Shown in pieces: positions 45,076 through 53,853 of a stretch of 64,000 nt of DNA. Each line of letters begins with the position of its first letter. Positions within the stretch are counted from its first letter, which is position 1. Both the position numbers and the translations under genes were made by a program. Source of the stretch: Gammaproteobacteria bacterium (GTDB lineage Bacteria > Pseudomonadota > Gammaproteobacteria > Pseudomonadales > Halieaceae); the NCBI GenBank assembly GCA_030428835.1, contig JAUIEP010000012.1, positions 1 to 64,000 on the forward strand, written 5' to 3'. A model generated the notes under the pieces. It had not been told where the DNA came from, did not search any database, and saw nothing but the letters and a program-made list of their open reading frames with translations.

Positions 45076-45342
45076 ATGGCCGACAGGGACCAGATTCACC
45101 AGGAGGCGGTAAACCGCATCATCGAGCTCGCCAACCAGATGCACGAGGAGGGGATTGCGCGAAATCTCGTGGGTGCGAGCCTGCTCACCGCTGCGGGGCT
45201 GTATTCCAGCTACGTGGTAGGCGGTAACACGGGCGGCCTGACGGAATCCGGTATCGAGAAAGTCACGCTGATGTTCAAGCGCGAACTCGAGCGGGTGGAA
45301 GCGCTGAAAAAGGCCCACACGCCGCCCCAGGCCGAGGCCTGA
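45076..45342 (+). CDS. DUF3144 small protein
   Basis: 88 aa from ATG 45076. Small, mostly helical protein: QIHQEAVNRIIELANQMHEEGIARNLVGASLLTAAGLYSSYVVGG followed by LTESGIEKVTLMFKRELERVE, matching the DUF3144 family widely found in gammaproteobacteria and of unknown function. It ends 6 bp from the convergent GGDEF-EAL gene. Divergent from recQ. Confidence 0.88.
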   Translation: MADRDQIHQEAVNRIIELANQMHEEGIARNLVGASLLTAAGLYSSYVVGGNTGGLTESGIEKVTLMFKRELERVEALKKAHTPPQAEA

Positions 45343-45348
45343 TACGCC

Positions 45349-47673
45349 CTACATCGGCAGGTCGCGGATCTGCTGTTCGAAATACCCGGGCGCCAGCACG
45401 CCTTTCAACTCGTCGAAGGGCAGCGGCTTGCTGAAGAGGTAGCCCTGGATGACGCTCGCCCCGTGCCGGCGCAGGAAGCGGTACTGCTCGTGGGTCTCGA
45501 CGCCCTCCGCGACCAGCGCCAGGCCCAGGCTCTTCGCCATCGCGATGATGGCAACGACCAGGCTGGCGTCGTTGACGCTCTTGTCGAAGTCGACGACGAA
45601 GCTGCGATCGATCTTGAGTTCGTCCAGCGGGAAGCGGCTCAGGTAACTCAGGGAGGAATAACCCGTACCGAAGTCGTCGATCGACAGTTGCACACCCAGT
45701 TCCTTCAGCGCGGCGAGTGACTCGGTAGCGCTCTTGCTGCCGTCCATCATGATGCCCTCGGTCAGCTCCAGTTCCAGGCGCTCGGGCTTGAGGCCCGAGG
45801 CGGCCAGCGCATTGTAGACCTGCGGCACCAGCCCGGCGTTGAACTGCAGCGCCGAGACATTGACCGAGACCTTCGGCAGGACCAGGCCCGCGGCCTGCAG
45901 TTCCACCATCTGGCGGCACGCTTCCCGCAGGCCCCACTCGCCCATTGTGCTGATCAGCCCCATCTCCTCGGCCAGCGGGATGAACTTGAATGGCGGTACC
46001 AGCCCCTGTTCCGGGTGCTGCCAGCGCATCAGGGCCTCGGCGCCGATCACGCGGCCGGTCGCGGTGTCCACCTGCGGCTGGTAGTGCAGGACGAGCTCGT
46101 TGCGCTCGATCGCCTTGCGCAGGTCGTTTTCCAGGGTGAGGCGCTCCACCCCGGCCGCGTCCATGTCGCTGGAATAGAACATGAAGTTGTTCTTGCCCGC
46201 GCCCTTGGCGTGGTACATCGCCGTGTCCGCGGCCTTCAGCAGATCCTCGACGGTCTCCGCATCGCGCGGCGCGATGGCGATGCCGATGCTCGGTGTGACC
46301 ACGAGTTCATGGCCCCCGATGATCATTGGATCCCCGAGCGTTTTCAGCAGGCGTTGTGCCACCTTGCTCGCCGACTCCGGCGTGTCCAGCCGGTTGAGCA
46401 CCAGGGTGAACTCGTCGCCACCGAGTCGTGACACGTCGATCTCGGCGCGGGAATCGGAAAAATGCCCCGCGAGATCACTCTCGCGAATACTCTGGGTCAA
46501 CCGCTTCGCCACCTCGCGCAGGAGGAGGTCGCCGGCGCTGTGCCCCAGCGAGTCGTTGATCCGCTTGAAATTGTCGAGGTCGATGAAGATCAGGCCCAGT
46601 GTCTCGCCGTGGCGCCTGCCCAGGCGCAGCAACAGGTCGAGTTGCTCCGTGAACAACCGCCGGTTGGGCAGCGCGGTGAGGCTGTCGTAGTAGGCGAGGC
46701 GGCGCATCCGGTCCCGGGTCTGGGTGACCTCGCGCACCGCCTGGTTCAATTCCTCGTTGCGGCGCGTCAGCTGGGCGGTGCGCTCCTGCACCTTCATGCT
46801 GAGCAACTGGTGGTCCACGTCCATCTGCGTCTTGTAGGTGTTGAGCCCGCCTATGATGGAATTGAGCAGTGCGACGATGTCGCGGAACTCGGCGTTTTTC
46901 TCCAGCCCCCTCGTCTTGATCTCACGACCGGCGGACACGTCGTCCGCCACCTGCACGAGGGTGCGGAATGGCGCACTGATACGCCGGGTCACGACCAGTC
47001 CCAATGCCATGCACAGCAGCGTGAACGCCCCCGCCAGCAGCAGTACGCTGCTGACCGCGGGAATCGCATTGCGCACGAGCATCGCGCGGCTGAGTCCCAC
47101 GTGTATGTAGCCGACCACGTGGCGGCTGGAACCCGCGCGCGGGGCGACCAGTGTGGCTGCGTAGTTGGCGCGGCTGATACTCCTGTCCTGCGGGTTCACC
47201 AGGGAAAACACCGGTATGGTCATGTCCCACAGCTTGTCGCCGCGCAGGAGTGGGTTGAGCAGGGCGCCGGCCGCGCCGGTCGCTTGCGGCAAATCGGGTA
47301 CCCGGCGCTCGGTGAGGCCGGTTTCCACGGGTGAGGTAGTGCCACGCAGGTGGGGGAAGGCGACCTCCTGCAGCGGGGTGTGCGGGTCAACCACCTGCGC
47401 CATCGGCGTGCCGACCGTGTCGCGCACCACGGCGTAACGCAGCGCGGTGGAACCGGCCATCAGGTGTTCCAGGAACTGCTCCTGGTCGCGGGTGTCGCGA
47501 AAATGGATCGCCGCCGGCAGGGTTAGCCGGCTCTGCACCCGGTCGTAAGTTTGCTGGATGAGGTGGCTGCGCGCGTAGCTGTATTCACGCTGGATAGTGA
47601 TGGCCGCGAAGAGCGTGGCGCCGATCAGAGCGATGGCGATGACCAGCGTGTTGATCTTGCCCGCGACGGTCAT
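45349..47673 (-). CDS. GGDEF-EAL c-di-GMP signalling protein with periplasmic sensor and HAMP
   Basis: 774 aa. N-terminal membrane helix (INTLVIAIALIGATLFAAI), a ~165-residue periplasmic sensor region, a second helix (VSSVLLLAGAFTLLCMALGLVV), a HAMP-like linker (TRRISAPFRTLVQVADDVSAG), a coiled coil, then GGDEF and EAL domains. The cyclase signature RLGGDEF and the phosphodiesterase signature EALMRW plus DDFGTGYSSLSYL are intact, so both activities are possible. Located next to the exosortase/exopolysaccharide-type locus, it may tune surface polysaccharide output. Confidence 0.94.
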   Translation of the reverse strand: MTVAGKINTLVIAIALIGATLFAAITIQREYSYARSHLIQQTYDRVQSRLTLPAAIHFRDTRDQEQFLEHLMAGSTALRYAVVRDTVGTPMAQVVDPHTPLQEVAFPHLRGTTSPVETGLTERRVPDLPQATGAAGALLNPLLRGDKLWDMTIPVFSLVNPQDRSISRANYAATLVAPRAGSSRHVVGYIHVGLSRAMLVRNAIPAVSSVLLLAGAFTLLCMALGLVVTRRISAPFRTLVQVADDVSAGREIKTRGLEKNAEFRDIVALLNSIIGGLNTYKTQMDVDHQLLSMKVQERTAQLTRRNEELNQAVREVTQTRDRMRRLAYYDSLTALPNRRLFTEQLDLLLRLGRRHGETLGLIFIDLDNFKRINDSLGHSAGDLLLREVAKRLTQSIRESDLAGHFSDSRAEIDVSRLGGDEFTLVLNRLDTPESASKVAQRLLKTLGDPMIIGGHELVVTPSIGIAIAPRDAETVEDLLKAADTAMYHAKGAGKNNFMFYSSDMDAAGVERLTLENDLRKAIERNELVLHYQPQVDTATGRVIGAEALMRWQHPEQGLVPPFKFIPLAEEMGLISTMGEWGLREACRQMVELQAAGLVLPKVSVNVSALQFNAGLVPQVYNALAASGLKPERLELELTEGIMMDGSKSATESLAALKELGVQLSIDDFGTGYSSLSYLSRFPLDELKIDRSFVVDFDKSVNDASLVVAIIAMAKSLGLALVAEGVETHEQYRFLRRHGASVIQGYLFSKPLPFDELKGVLAPGYFEQQIRDLPM

Positions 47674-47819
47674 GCCCGAGCCCCCGGTTTTACTGTGCTG
47701 CTTGTACGTGCTCCCGGTCCGTTCGAGTACCCGGGAATACGCGCCCCAGAGTAGAAGCTAGCATGGGCGTTTTTGCCGGTGCAATCTTGAAAAATACCGT
47801 AAAAACAGCCGGTTGCGAG

Positions 47820-48083
47820 TCAGTTGGAGGCGGCCCTGCGATCCGGCAGGACGCGTCGGTCGTGGGCTATCAGAATACCGTTGACTGTGAGGGGAAAGGT
47901 GACCGGCCGGCCGCTGCGGCGATCTACCGGACTGCGTTCCACGTAGTGGGCGGGGTCGCGCCCGCTGCCGTAGCGCTTGTGATCCTCGGAGACGTAATTC
48001 CTGGCGGCCACGGTGAACACATATGCCGAGACCACGATTGCCCCGCAGCCCATGATACCGAGGATGATCAGCACGGCGTCCAT
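47820..48083 (-). CDS. Small membrane protein of unknown function beside the exosortase locus
   Basis: 87 aa. One N-terminal membrane helix (VLIILGIMGCGAIVVSAYVFTVAA) and a ~60-residue basic, hydrophilic tail (SPVDRRSGRPVTFPLTVNGILIAHDRRVLPDRR). No family recognised; an uncleaved N-in or N-out anchor is likely. It sits between the GGDEF-EAL gene and the exosortase-associated sugar transferase, all on the minus strand. The DRR repeats (DRRSGR, DRRVLPDRR) in the tail are reminiscent of short proteins with PilZ-like or polyanion-binding tails, but this is only a guess. Confidence 0.65.
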   Translation of the reverse strand: MDAVLIILGIMGCGAIVVSAYVFTVAARNYVSEDHKRYGSGRDPAHYVERSPVDRRSGRPVTFPLTVNGILIAHDRRVLPDRRAASN

Positions 48084-48260
48084 TGGATGTTACAGTTCCT
48101 TGGCCCGATTGGCGGAATGTGTAACAGCTATGCAAAATTCGCGCCGGTTTTTGTAATGCGTATTTTTTTCCGGCGGCTGGACGCTATGTTAACGAGGGTT
48201 GGTAAGGCCAACAACAGCGCGCTGTATAATTTCCTGACACATTTGGGTCAGGGGTTTCGG

Positions 48261-49673
48261 TCAGCGCGCGCCTTTGCCGAACAACACCACTTCGACGGTG
48301 TTGAGGGTGATCATGAAGTCCAGGAAGAGACTCTGGTTCTTCACGTAATAGAGATCGAACTGTAGTTTCTGGCGCGCGTCCTCTTCCGACGCGCCGTAGG
48401 GATAACACAGTTGCGCCCAGCCGGTGATGCCGGGCTTCACCGCGTGCCGCGAATTGTAGTACGGGATTGTCTCGGCGAGCTGGCGGACGAACTCGGGCCG
48501 TTCCGGACGCGGTCCGATAAACGCCATGTCACCCGCCAGTACATTGAAGATCTGCGGCAGCTCGTCGATCCGCGTGCGGCGGATGAATGAACCCACCTTC
48601 GTGACGCGGCTGTCGTTCTTGGTCGCCCAGCGCGCCTTGCCGTCGCCCTCGGCGTCCACGCTCATCGAGCGGAACTTGATGACCTTGAAGGCCTTTCCGC
48701 CCAGGCCCACACGCTCCTGCGAGAAGAACACGGGCGACCTGAAGCCGTCTTCCACCCAGATCGCCAGCGCGGTGATGAGCATGATCGGCCAGGTACCCAG
48801 CAGCAACACAAAGCTCGCGGTAATGTCGAAGCAGCGCTTGGTCAGGCCGGAGGAGGCATTACTGCGCAGGTCCTCGGTCAGGGTCATCCAGCCCGGTGTC
48901 GCGAAGTCGACGAGAATCTTGCCGGCCTCGCGCTCGAAGAAGTTGACGAGGTTCAGGACCTTGATGCCCTGCAGGCGGCACTTGAAGAGTTCGTCCGAGG
49001 GGGTGTGATCGCGCTTGTTGTCCAGCGCCACGACGATCTGGTCGATCTCGGTCTGTTTGGCGTACTCGGCGAGCGGCTGGCGCAGGTTGATGATGCGTTC
49101 GCCCGTGATACGAGGCTCCTCCCCGGCAACACGCACAAAGCCGACGATGCTGAAACCCTGGCGGTCTGTCTTGCGGCGCATGGAGCTGGTGATCGTGGAG
49201 GCGGCGGAACCGGAACCGTAAACCAGGACGCGGCTCTTGAACTGGTCGAGATCAGTCAGGTTGGTGAAAGCCTGGTGGCTGATGAGGTTGGCGGCAAAGG
49301 ACGCCACCGTGGCATACAGCAGAACGCCGCTCCAGAGGCTGAAGTCGGGCAGCAGGAGGAAGATACCGCTCATTAACAGCAGAGAGGCGCTGAAGCCGCC
49401 CATGGTGCGGATGAGAATCCCGGAACGGCCTTCGCGCATGCGCGGCTCGTACAGTCCCATCGCGCCCAGGCACAGGACGGAGAGGATGCCGAACGTCAAT
49501 GCGCGACCGGGAATTTCCTGGAAGTGCGCCTGGAACGCGCCGGGTCCCATCTCGATGAAGCAGTGGATGTAGGTGCCGCCGTAGAACGCGAGGACCAGCA
49601 GGGCGACATCAATCAGGGCGAGCCAGTAGAAGGACGTATGTACGTGATGGTTGAATACCCTGACGGTGGCCAT
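48261..49673 (-). CDS. Exosortase/PEP-CTERM-associated sugar transferase (TIGR03013 type)
   Basis: 470 aa from ATG 49673; the track start at 49730 is unsupported. Four to five N-terminal membrane helices, a CoA-binding-like middle part (RVLVYGSGSAASTITSSMRR, IVGFVRVAGEEPRI), another helix, then a C-terminal bacterial sugar transferase domain (RCFDITASFVLLLGTWPIMLITALAIW, FFSQERVGLGGKAFKVIKFRSM, GPRPERPEFV, VKPGITGWAQ). It would transfer the first sugar phosphate to undecaprenyl phosphate for exopolysaccharide, as is typical of exosortase-A loci. Length and pattern match the PEP-CTERM-system glycosyltransferase subgroup. Confidence 0.93.
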   Translation of the reverse strand: MATVRVFNHHVHTSFYWLALIDVALLVLAFYGGTYIHCFIEMGPGAFQAHFQEIPGRALTFGILSVLCLGAMGLYEPRMREGRSGILIRTMGGFSASLLLMSGIFLLLPDFSLWSGVLLYATVASFAANLISHQAFTNLTDLDQFKSRVLVYGSGSAASTITSSMRRKTDRQGFSIVGFVRVAGEEPRITGERIINLRQPLAEYAKQTEIDQIVVALDNKRDHTPSDELFKCRLQGIKVLNLVNFFEREAGKILVDFATPGWMTLTEDLRSNASSGLTKRCFDITASFVLLLGTWPIMLITALAIWVEDGFRSPVFFSQERVGLGGKAFKVIKFRSMSVDAEGDGKARWATKNDSRVTKVGSFIRRTRIDELPQIFNVLAGDMAFIGPRPERPEFVRQLAETIPYYNSRHAVKPGITGWAQLCYPYGASEEDARQKLQFDLYYVKNQSLFLDFMITLNTVEVVLFGKGAR

Positions 49674-50074
49674 CGATGGATCCCTTAATCTCCCCGCTTC
49701 CCGTTGCACCGAAGGTGAATAAGCCGCCACGCCCCCGTGTAAAGGGCGCTTGATCTGTGTGTTACGGGTCGTCTACCGCGCTGGAAACTGGCGATGGCTT
49801 GAACTAGCCATCAGTCACTTATACACAGCGTGTACCACACTTATCCACAAACCGGCTGATGCAATAATTAAAGTAGCATGGCTAGTTGTTTCGTGCCCGC
49901 GAAATTAGCAGAAATGTGACTTTGTTCGCCAGCCTACGCCACGTGTATTACGACCAGATGACGCGGGTATCGTTCTGTCGCAACCGGCCGGCCGTCGGTG
50001 GTTGCGTAGCGGGAGTGCAAATCTCCTTTGGCGACATCAACTTAGGGAGACTAGCTCAGTTCGGCCTTAACTGT
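49674..50074. other. 401-bp gap with two DnaA-box consensus sites
   Basis: No gene is supported; the plus-strand ORF over it has no coding character. It contains the probable promoter of the sugar-transferase gene and an AT-rich stretch (gcaataattaaagtagcatg) next to two TTATNCACA sequences. The remaining part toward 50074 shows nothing recognisable. Confidence 0.6.
49819..49849 (+). promoter_or_regulatory. Pair of DnaA boxes
   Basis: ttatacaca (49819-49827) and ttatccaca (49841-49849) both fit the strict DnaA consensus TTATNCACA, are in the same orientation, and are 22 bp apart start to start (two helical turns). They lie ~150 bp upstream of the sugar-transferase start. This may be a DnaA-regulated promoter or a titration site; an origin is unlikely with no dnaA/dnaN nearby. 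Confidence 0.5.
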
Positions 50075-51322
50075 TCACGCGGGTGGCAGGAAGATTTCGC
50101 GCGGCTCCGGGTGGCTCAGGAAGCCACGGGGACTCGCGCTGAAACCGTACGCCCCGGACTGGTAGACCACCACGAGGTCGCCGGGCGCCGCCCGGGGCAG
50201 GCGCATTTTTGCGCCGAGGATGTCCAGCGGCGTGCAGAGGGGGCCGACCACGCTGACCTCCTCCATTTCAGGGGCCCGCACGCGGTTGCCGAGGCACAGC
50301 GGGTAGTTCTTGCGGATGACCTGGCCGAAATTCCCCGACGCCGCGAGGTGGTGGTGCAGGCCGCCGTTGGTGATGAGGAACACCTCGCCGCGGGACTCCT
50401 TGCGGTCCACCACCTGACAGACGTAGGCGCCGGCCTCCGCGGTGAGGTAGCGGCCCAGTTCCATCACGATCTCTGCGCCGGGCAGTTTCTCGGCTGCCTC
50501 CGCCAGCAGGCCGCGCAGGCCGGCGGCGATAGGCGCCAGGTCGAGGCGTTGTTCACCGGGAAAGTAGGGCACGCCGAGGCCACCGCCGATATTGAGCCAC
50601 GTGACGGCTCGCGGCGCGTCGGCGGCCAGGCGGTATGCGAGTTCGAAGGTGCTCGCCTGCGCCTCCACGATAGCCTCCGGTCGCAGGTTCTGCGAGCCTG
50701 AGAAGATATGGAAGCCGACAAACTCCAGTGGCAGTTCGCCCAGTGCCCGCAGCATCGCGGGCACGCGCTCGGCGTCCACGCCGAAGGGTTTGGCGCCGGA
50801 CCCCATCTTCATGCCCGCCGCTTTCAGTTCGAAGTCGGGGTTGACGCGTATCGCCACCGGCGGCGTCCTGCCCGTGGCTGTCGCCAGCGCGGCGACGCGC
50901 TGCATCTCGCCCTCGGATTCCATGTTGATGATCACACCTGCGTCCACCGCCAGGCGCAGGTCCTCGTCTGACTTGCCGGGTCCGGCGAAGCTGATCGAGC
51001 GCGGCGCGGTGCCCGTGGCCAGGGCGATGCGCAGTTCCCCCGCGGAGGCTACATCCAGCCCGTCGGTGAGGCCGGCCAGGTGGGCGACTACCGCCGGCAT
51101 GGGGTTGGCTTTCATGGCGTAGTGCAGGTGCAGGCCGGCCGGCAGCTCGCGCCGCAGTTTCTCGACCTGCGCCGCCATCACCGCGCCGTCGTACGCGTAG
51201 AACGGCGTCGTTCCCATCTCGCTGGCGATGGCCGTCAGCGGCCGGCCACCGATCTGCAGGCAGTTGTCCTCGACCGGGAACTGCTCCATCGGCGCGTGTT
51301 CCGGCGGCTTCTTGTCACTCAT
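50075..51322 (-). CDS. PLP-dependent decarboxylase, exosortase-A system associated
   Basis: 415 aa from ATG 51322. Fold type III decarboxylase of the DAP/ornithine group: PLP lysine in LHLHYAMKANPMPAVV, the substrate loop FHIFSGSQN, INIGGG-type LNIGGGLGVPYFPGE, and a C-terminal SGAYGFSASPRGFLSHPEP close to diaminopimelate decarboxylase. The exosortase-associated subgroup sits next to an acyl-CoA ligase, as here: its ATG overlaps the ligase stop (ATGA). Role in the exosortase locus is presumed to be making an amine for a surface glycan or lipid. Confidence 0.92.
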   Translation of the reverse strand: MSDKKPPEHAPMEQFPVEDNCLQIGGRPLTAIASEMGTTPFYAYDGAVMAAQVEKLRRELPAGLHLHYAMKANPMPAVVAHLAGLTDGLDVASAGELRIALATGTAPRSISFAGPGKSDEDLRLAVDAGVIINMESEGEMQRVAALATATGRTPPVAIRVNPDFELKAAGMKMGSGAKPFGVDAERVPAMLRALGELPLEFVGFHIFSGSQNLRPEAIVEAQASTFELAYRLAADAPRAVTWLNIGGGLGVPYFPGEQRLDLAPIAAGLRGLLAEAAEKLPGAEIVMELGRYLTAEAGAYVCQVVDRKESRGEVFLITNGGLHHHLAASGNFGQVIRKNYPLCLGNRVRAPEMEEVSVVGPLCTPLDILGAKMRLPRAAPGDLVVVYQSGAYGFSASPRGFLSHPEPREIFLPPA

Positions 51323-52917
51323 GTGTCGGCTTCCAGGAAGAGGTCGTGGTACTCCTGCGCGAGCGCGCGGCGATCGATCTTGCCGTTCTGGTTCTGCGGC
51401 AGCGTGTCCCGCGCGATCACCTGCAGCGGCACCATGAAGTTGGGAAGCTCCGCCCGGCAGTGTGCGAGTACCCGTTCCACGAGCGCCTCGGCCGCGCCGT
51501 CCGCGCCCGGGGTGAGCAGCAGCAGGATCGCCTGGCCGAGCGCGCCATGCGGCAGGCCGACGGCCGCCACCTGTGTGCTGCCGCCGGCGGCGTGTGCCAC
51601 TTCCTCCACCTCTGTCGGGCTGACGCGGTAGCCGGACGTCTTGATCATCTCGTCCTTGCGGCTGATGAAGTAGAGATAGCCGTCCTCGTCGCGCACCACC
51701 TGGTCGCCGGAGAACACGGCCAGTTCCGGGGTGGGAATCTCGCCCGGCCGCGTGGGGCAGGGTTTGAAGCGCTCGGCCGTTTTTTCCGGGTCGTTCCAGT
51801 AGCCCATGCTCACCAGCGCCCCGCGATGCACGAGTTCGCCCGGCTCCCCGGCGGCGCATTCGCGGCCGTCCTCGGCCACCACCAGGATCTCCGCGTTGGG
51901 GATAGCCCGGCCGATTGATTCCGGGCGCGCATCGACCTCCCCGGGTGGCAGGTAGGTGGAACGAAAGGCCTCCGTCAGGCCGTACATGAGGAAGACTTGC
52001 GTGTTCGGCAGCGCCTTGCGCAGCGTGCGCGTCGTGGCAACCGGCATGGCGCCGCCGGTGTTGGTGATGTAGCGCAGTCCGGCCACGGCCTCCTCCGGCC
52101 ACGGCAGGTCCTTCAACTGGTTCCACAGCGGCGGCACCGCCGCGAGCCCGGTCACGCGGTAGCGCGCCAGGGCCTTGAGTACGTCCCGCGGCAACAGGTA
52201 ATCCATGAGCACCGCCGAGGCACCCACGGAGAACGCCGTGGTGAGCTGGCTCAGCCCCGCGTCGAAACTCAGCGGCAGTACGGCGAGCAGGCGATCCTCC
52301 GGGGTATTCTCCAGGTAGCTGGCCACGCTGTTGGCGCCGGCGACCATGTTGCGATGGGAGAGCACCACGCCTTTCGGGTTGCCGGTGCTGCCGGAGGTGT
52401 ACAGGATGGCGGCCATGTCCGCATCGATACGGCGGTGTGGTGACCGTGCCGCACCACCGGCAGTGAACTCGCGAAAACTCATGAGCCGGACACCGTCGAG
52501 CGCGAGGTCCTGCGGCAGTTCATCCTCCACCAGCACGACCGTGTGCAGGTCGGGGCAGTGGGCGAGCACCTCCACCAGCGCATCCAGCCGCGGTCGCGCG
52601 GTGAGCAGCACGCGAACGTTGCAGTGCGGCAGGATGTGCGCGAGCTGGCGGGGCTTCAGGAGCGGGTTGACGGGAACGAAACAGGCCCCCGCGGCGGCCG
52701 CGCCGAACAGGCCGAACACGGTCTCGGGCTGCTTGGGCAGGTAGATCGCCACACGCTCTCCGGCACCCACGTCCAGTGCGAGCAGGCCCTGCGCCACGGC
52801 GCGCACCTGCGCGGCGAGCTCCGCGTACGTAAAGGTGGCGTCCTTGTGCAGTAGTGCAGTAGCGTCGGGGGTGACCTCAGCGCTGCGTTCGATGAACTGG
52901 TGAATGAGGTCGGCCAT
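51319..52917 (-). CDS. Acyl-CoA ligase (AMP-forming), exosortase-A system associated
   Basis: 532 aa from ATG 52917; the track's 755-aa version adds a leader with no homology. Adenylate-forming enzyme: P-loop-like YTSGSTGNPKGVVLSHRNM, MYGLTEAFRSTYLPP, SGDQVVRDEDGYLYFISRKDEMIKTSGYRVSPTEVEE, and a C-terminal lysine motif QNQNGKIDRRAL. Activates a carboxylate as acyl-AMP then acyl-CoA or acyl-carrier. Coupled to the PLP decarboxylase by a 4-bp overlap, the standard pair of exosortase-A loci. An acyl carrier protein gene, often next to them, is not seen here. Confidence 0.93.
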   Translation of the reverse strand: MADLIHQFIERSAEVTPDATALLHKDATFTYAELAAQVRAVAQGLLALDVGAGERVAIYLPKQPETVFGLFGAAAAGACFVPVNPLLKPRQLAHILPHCNVRVLLTARPRLDALVEVLAHCPDLHTVVLVEDELPQDLALDGVRLMSFREFTAGGAARSPHRRIDADMAAILYTSGSTGNPKGVVLSHRNMVAGANSVASYLENTPEDRLLAVLPLSFDAGLSQLTTAFSVGASAVLMDYLLPRDVLKALARYRVTGLAAVPPLWNQLKDLPWPEEAVAGLRYITNTGGAMPVATTRTLRKALPNTQVFLMYGLTEAFRSTYLPPGEVDARPESIGRAIPNAEILVVAEDGRECAAGEPGELVHRGALVSMGYWNDPEKTAERFKPCPTRPGEIPTPELAVFSGDQVVRDEDGYLYFISRKDEMIKTSGYRVSPTEVEEVAHAAGGSTQVAAVGLPHGALGQAILLLLTPGADGAAEALVERVLAHCRAELPNFMVPLQVIARDTLPQNQNGKIDRRALAQEYHDLFLEADT

Positions 52918-53256
52918 GTAATGGGGCTTCTGTCGAGACGGCTCGTCGGCAGTGGGGTGGTAGTGTAGTTTACATAAATGAAGGCTATAAGGCCGATTGT
53001 CCGATGAATGGGGCGGGCGAACAACGCCGGTCGCTGCGAACTGTGAATGAGCGCACAGCGGGTGGACGAGGCCGCCGTCGGCATGTCGCAGCCGGCTAAT
53101 CGCGCATGCCTGGCGGTGCGGTGCCACGTGTCCCATCGGTGGCGGCGCGCCTTTGCGGCACACTGTGACCCTGTTGGCAGCTCCTCGGTGCCCCTGGCCG
53201 TCGGGCGGCGGTAAACTGTCCGCAACGGGGCATTCCATGGGACTCGAGGGGACGCG
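52918..53256. other. 339-bp divergent promoter region
   Basis: Lies between the acyl-CoA ligase (minus) and tyrosine phosphatase (plus) genes. An AT-rich stretch around 52963-53005 (tagtttacataaatgaaggc) is the probable promoter of the ligase-decarboxylase operon. ORFs reported here are continuations of flanking frames and are not supported. No operator or repeat seen. Confidence 0.5.
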
Positions 53257-53748
53257 TTGGGCCTGTTCAAGCACAAGCACCGCATACTGTTCGTGTGCAC
53301 GGAAAACCTCTGTCGCTCGCCGATGGCGGAGGGACTGCTGCAGCACTACTTCCGCGAGATGGGCGTGGACAGTGATTTCGAGGTGGCGTCGGCGGGCACT
53401 TCCGCGAGCCAGCCGGGACGGCGACCGGATCCGCGTGCGCAGAAAGTCGCCGGCCAGGCAGGGATCGACCTGTCGCGCATGCGCGCGCGGCGCTTTTGTG
53501 AGCGCGACTTCGACCGCTGCGACATGATTGTGGCCATGGACGAAAACAACCTGCGCGAACTGCAGCGCACCTGCCCCCCTGTGCATCGCGACAAGCTGAG
53601 TTTGTTACTGGACTACCATCCCGATGGTGATCTGACCGAAGTGCCGGACCCGTACTACGGGAGCGCCGAGGCTTTCCAGGACGTTTTCGAGATCATTGAC
53701 GCGGCCGTGTACGGCCTGGTACCGCATATTTCGGCGCGTTTCGCCTGA
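53257..53748 (+). CDS. Low-molecular-weight protein tyrosine phosphatase
   Basis: 163 aa from TTG 53257, which has GAGGGG at the right distance; the nearby ATG at 53237 is out of frame. Catalytic loop CTENLCRSP (C-x5-R-S) follows the first strand ILFVCTENL, and the aspartate acid of the DPY loop is in VPDPYYGS. Wzb-type enzymes dephosphorylate tyrosine kinases that control exopolysaccharide export, in keeping with its position at the head of an exosortase-associated block. Next gene (acyltransferase) follows after ~105 bp. Confidence 0.93.
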   Translation: MGLFKHKHRILFVCTENLCRSPMAEGLLQHYFREMGVDSDFEVASAGTSASQPGRRPDPRAQKVAGQAGIDLSRMRARRFCERDFDRCDMIVAMDENNLRELQRTCPPVHRDKLSLLLDYHPDGDLTEVPDPYYGSAEAFQDVFEIIDAAVYGLVPHISARFA

Positions 53749-53853
53749 CCCAGCTTTACTACGCCTGGGGCAGACGGTACTGTACTGAAAACACGCGGGG
53801 CGCAGTCTTATGACTCCAGAACGTTTGGTTGCCAAGGCCTGTAGGTGAGTCCA

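Noticed and set aside
49819-49849. Chromosomal origin of replication
   Set aside because: Only two DnaA boxes and no dnaA, dnaN, gidA or parAB genes nearby; a regulatory or titration site is more likely.
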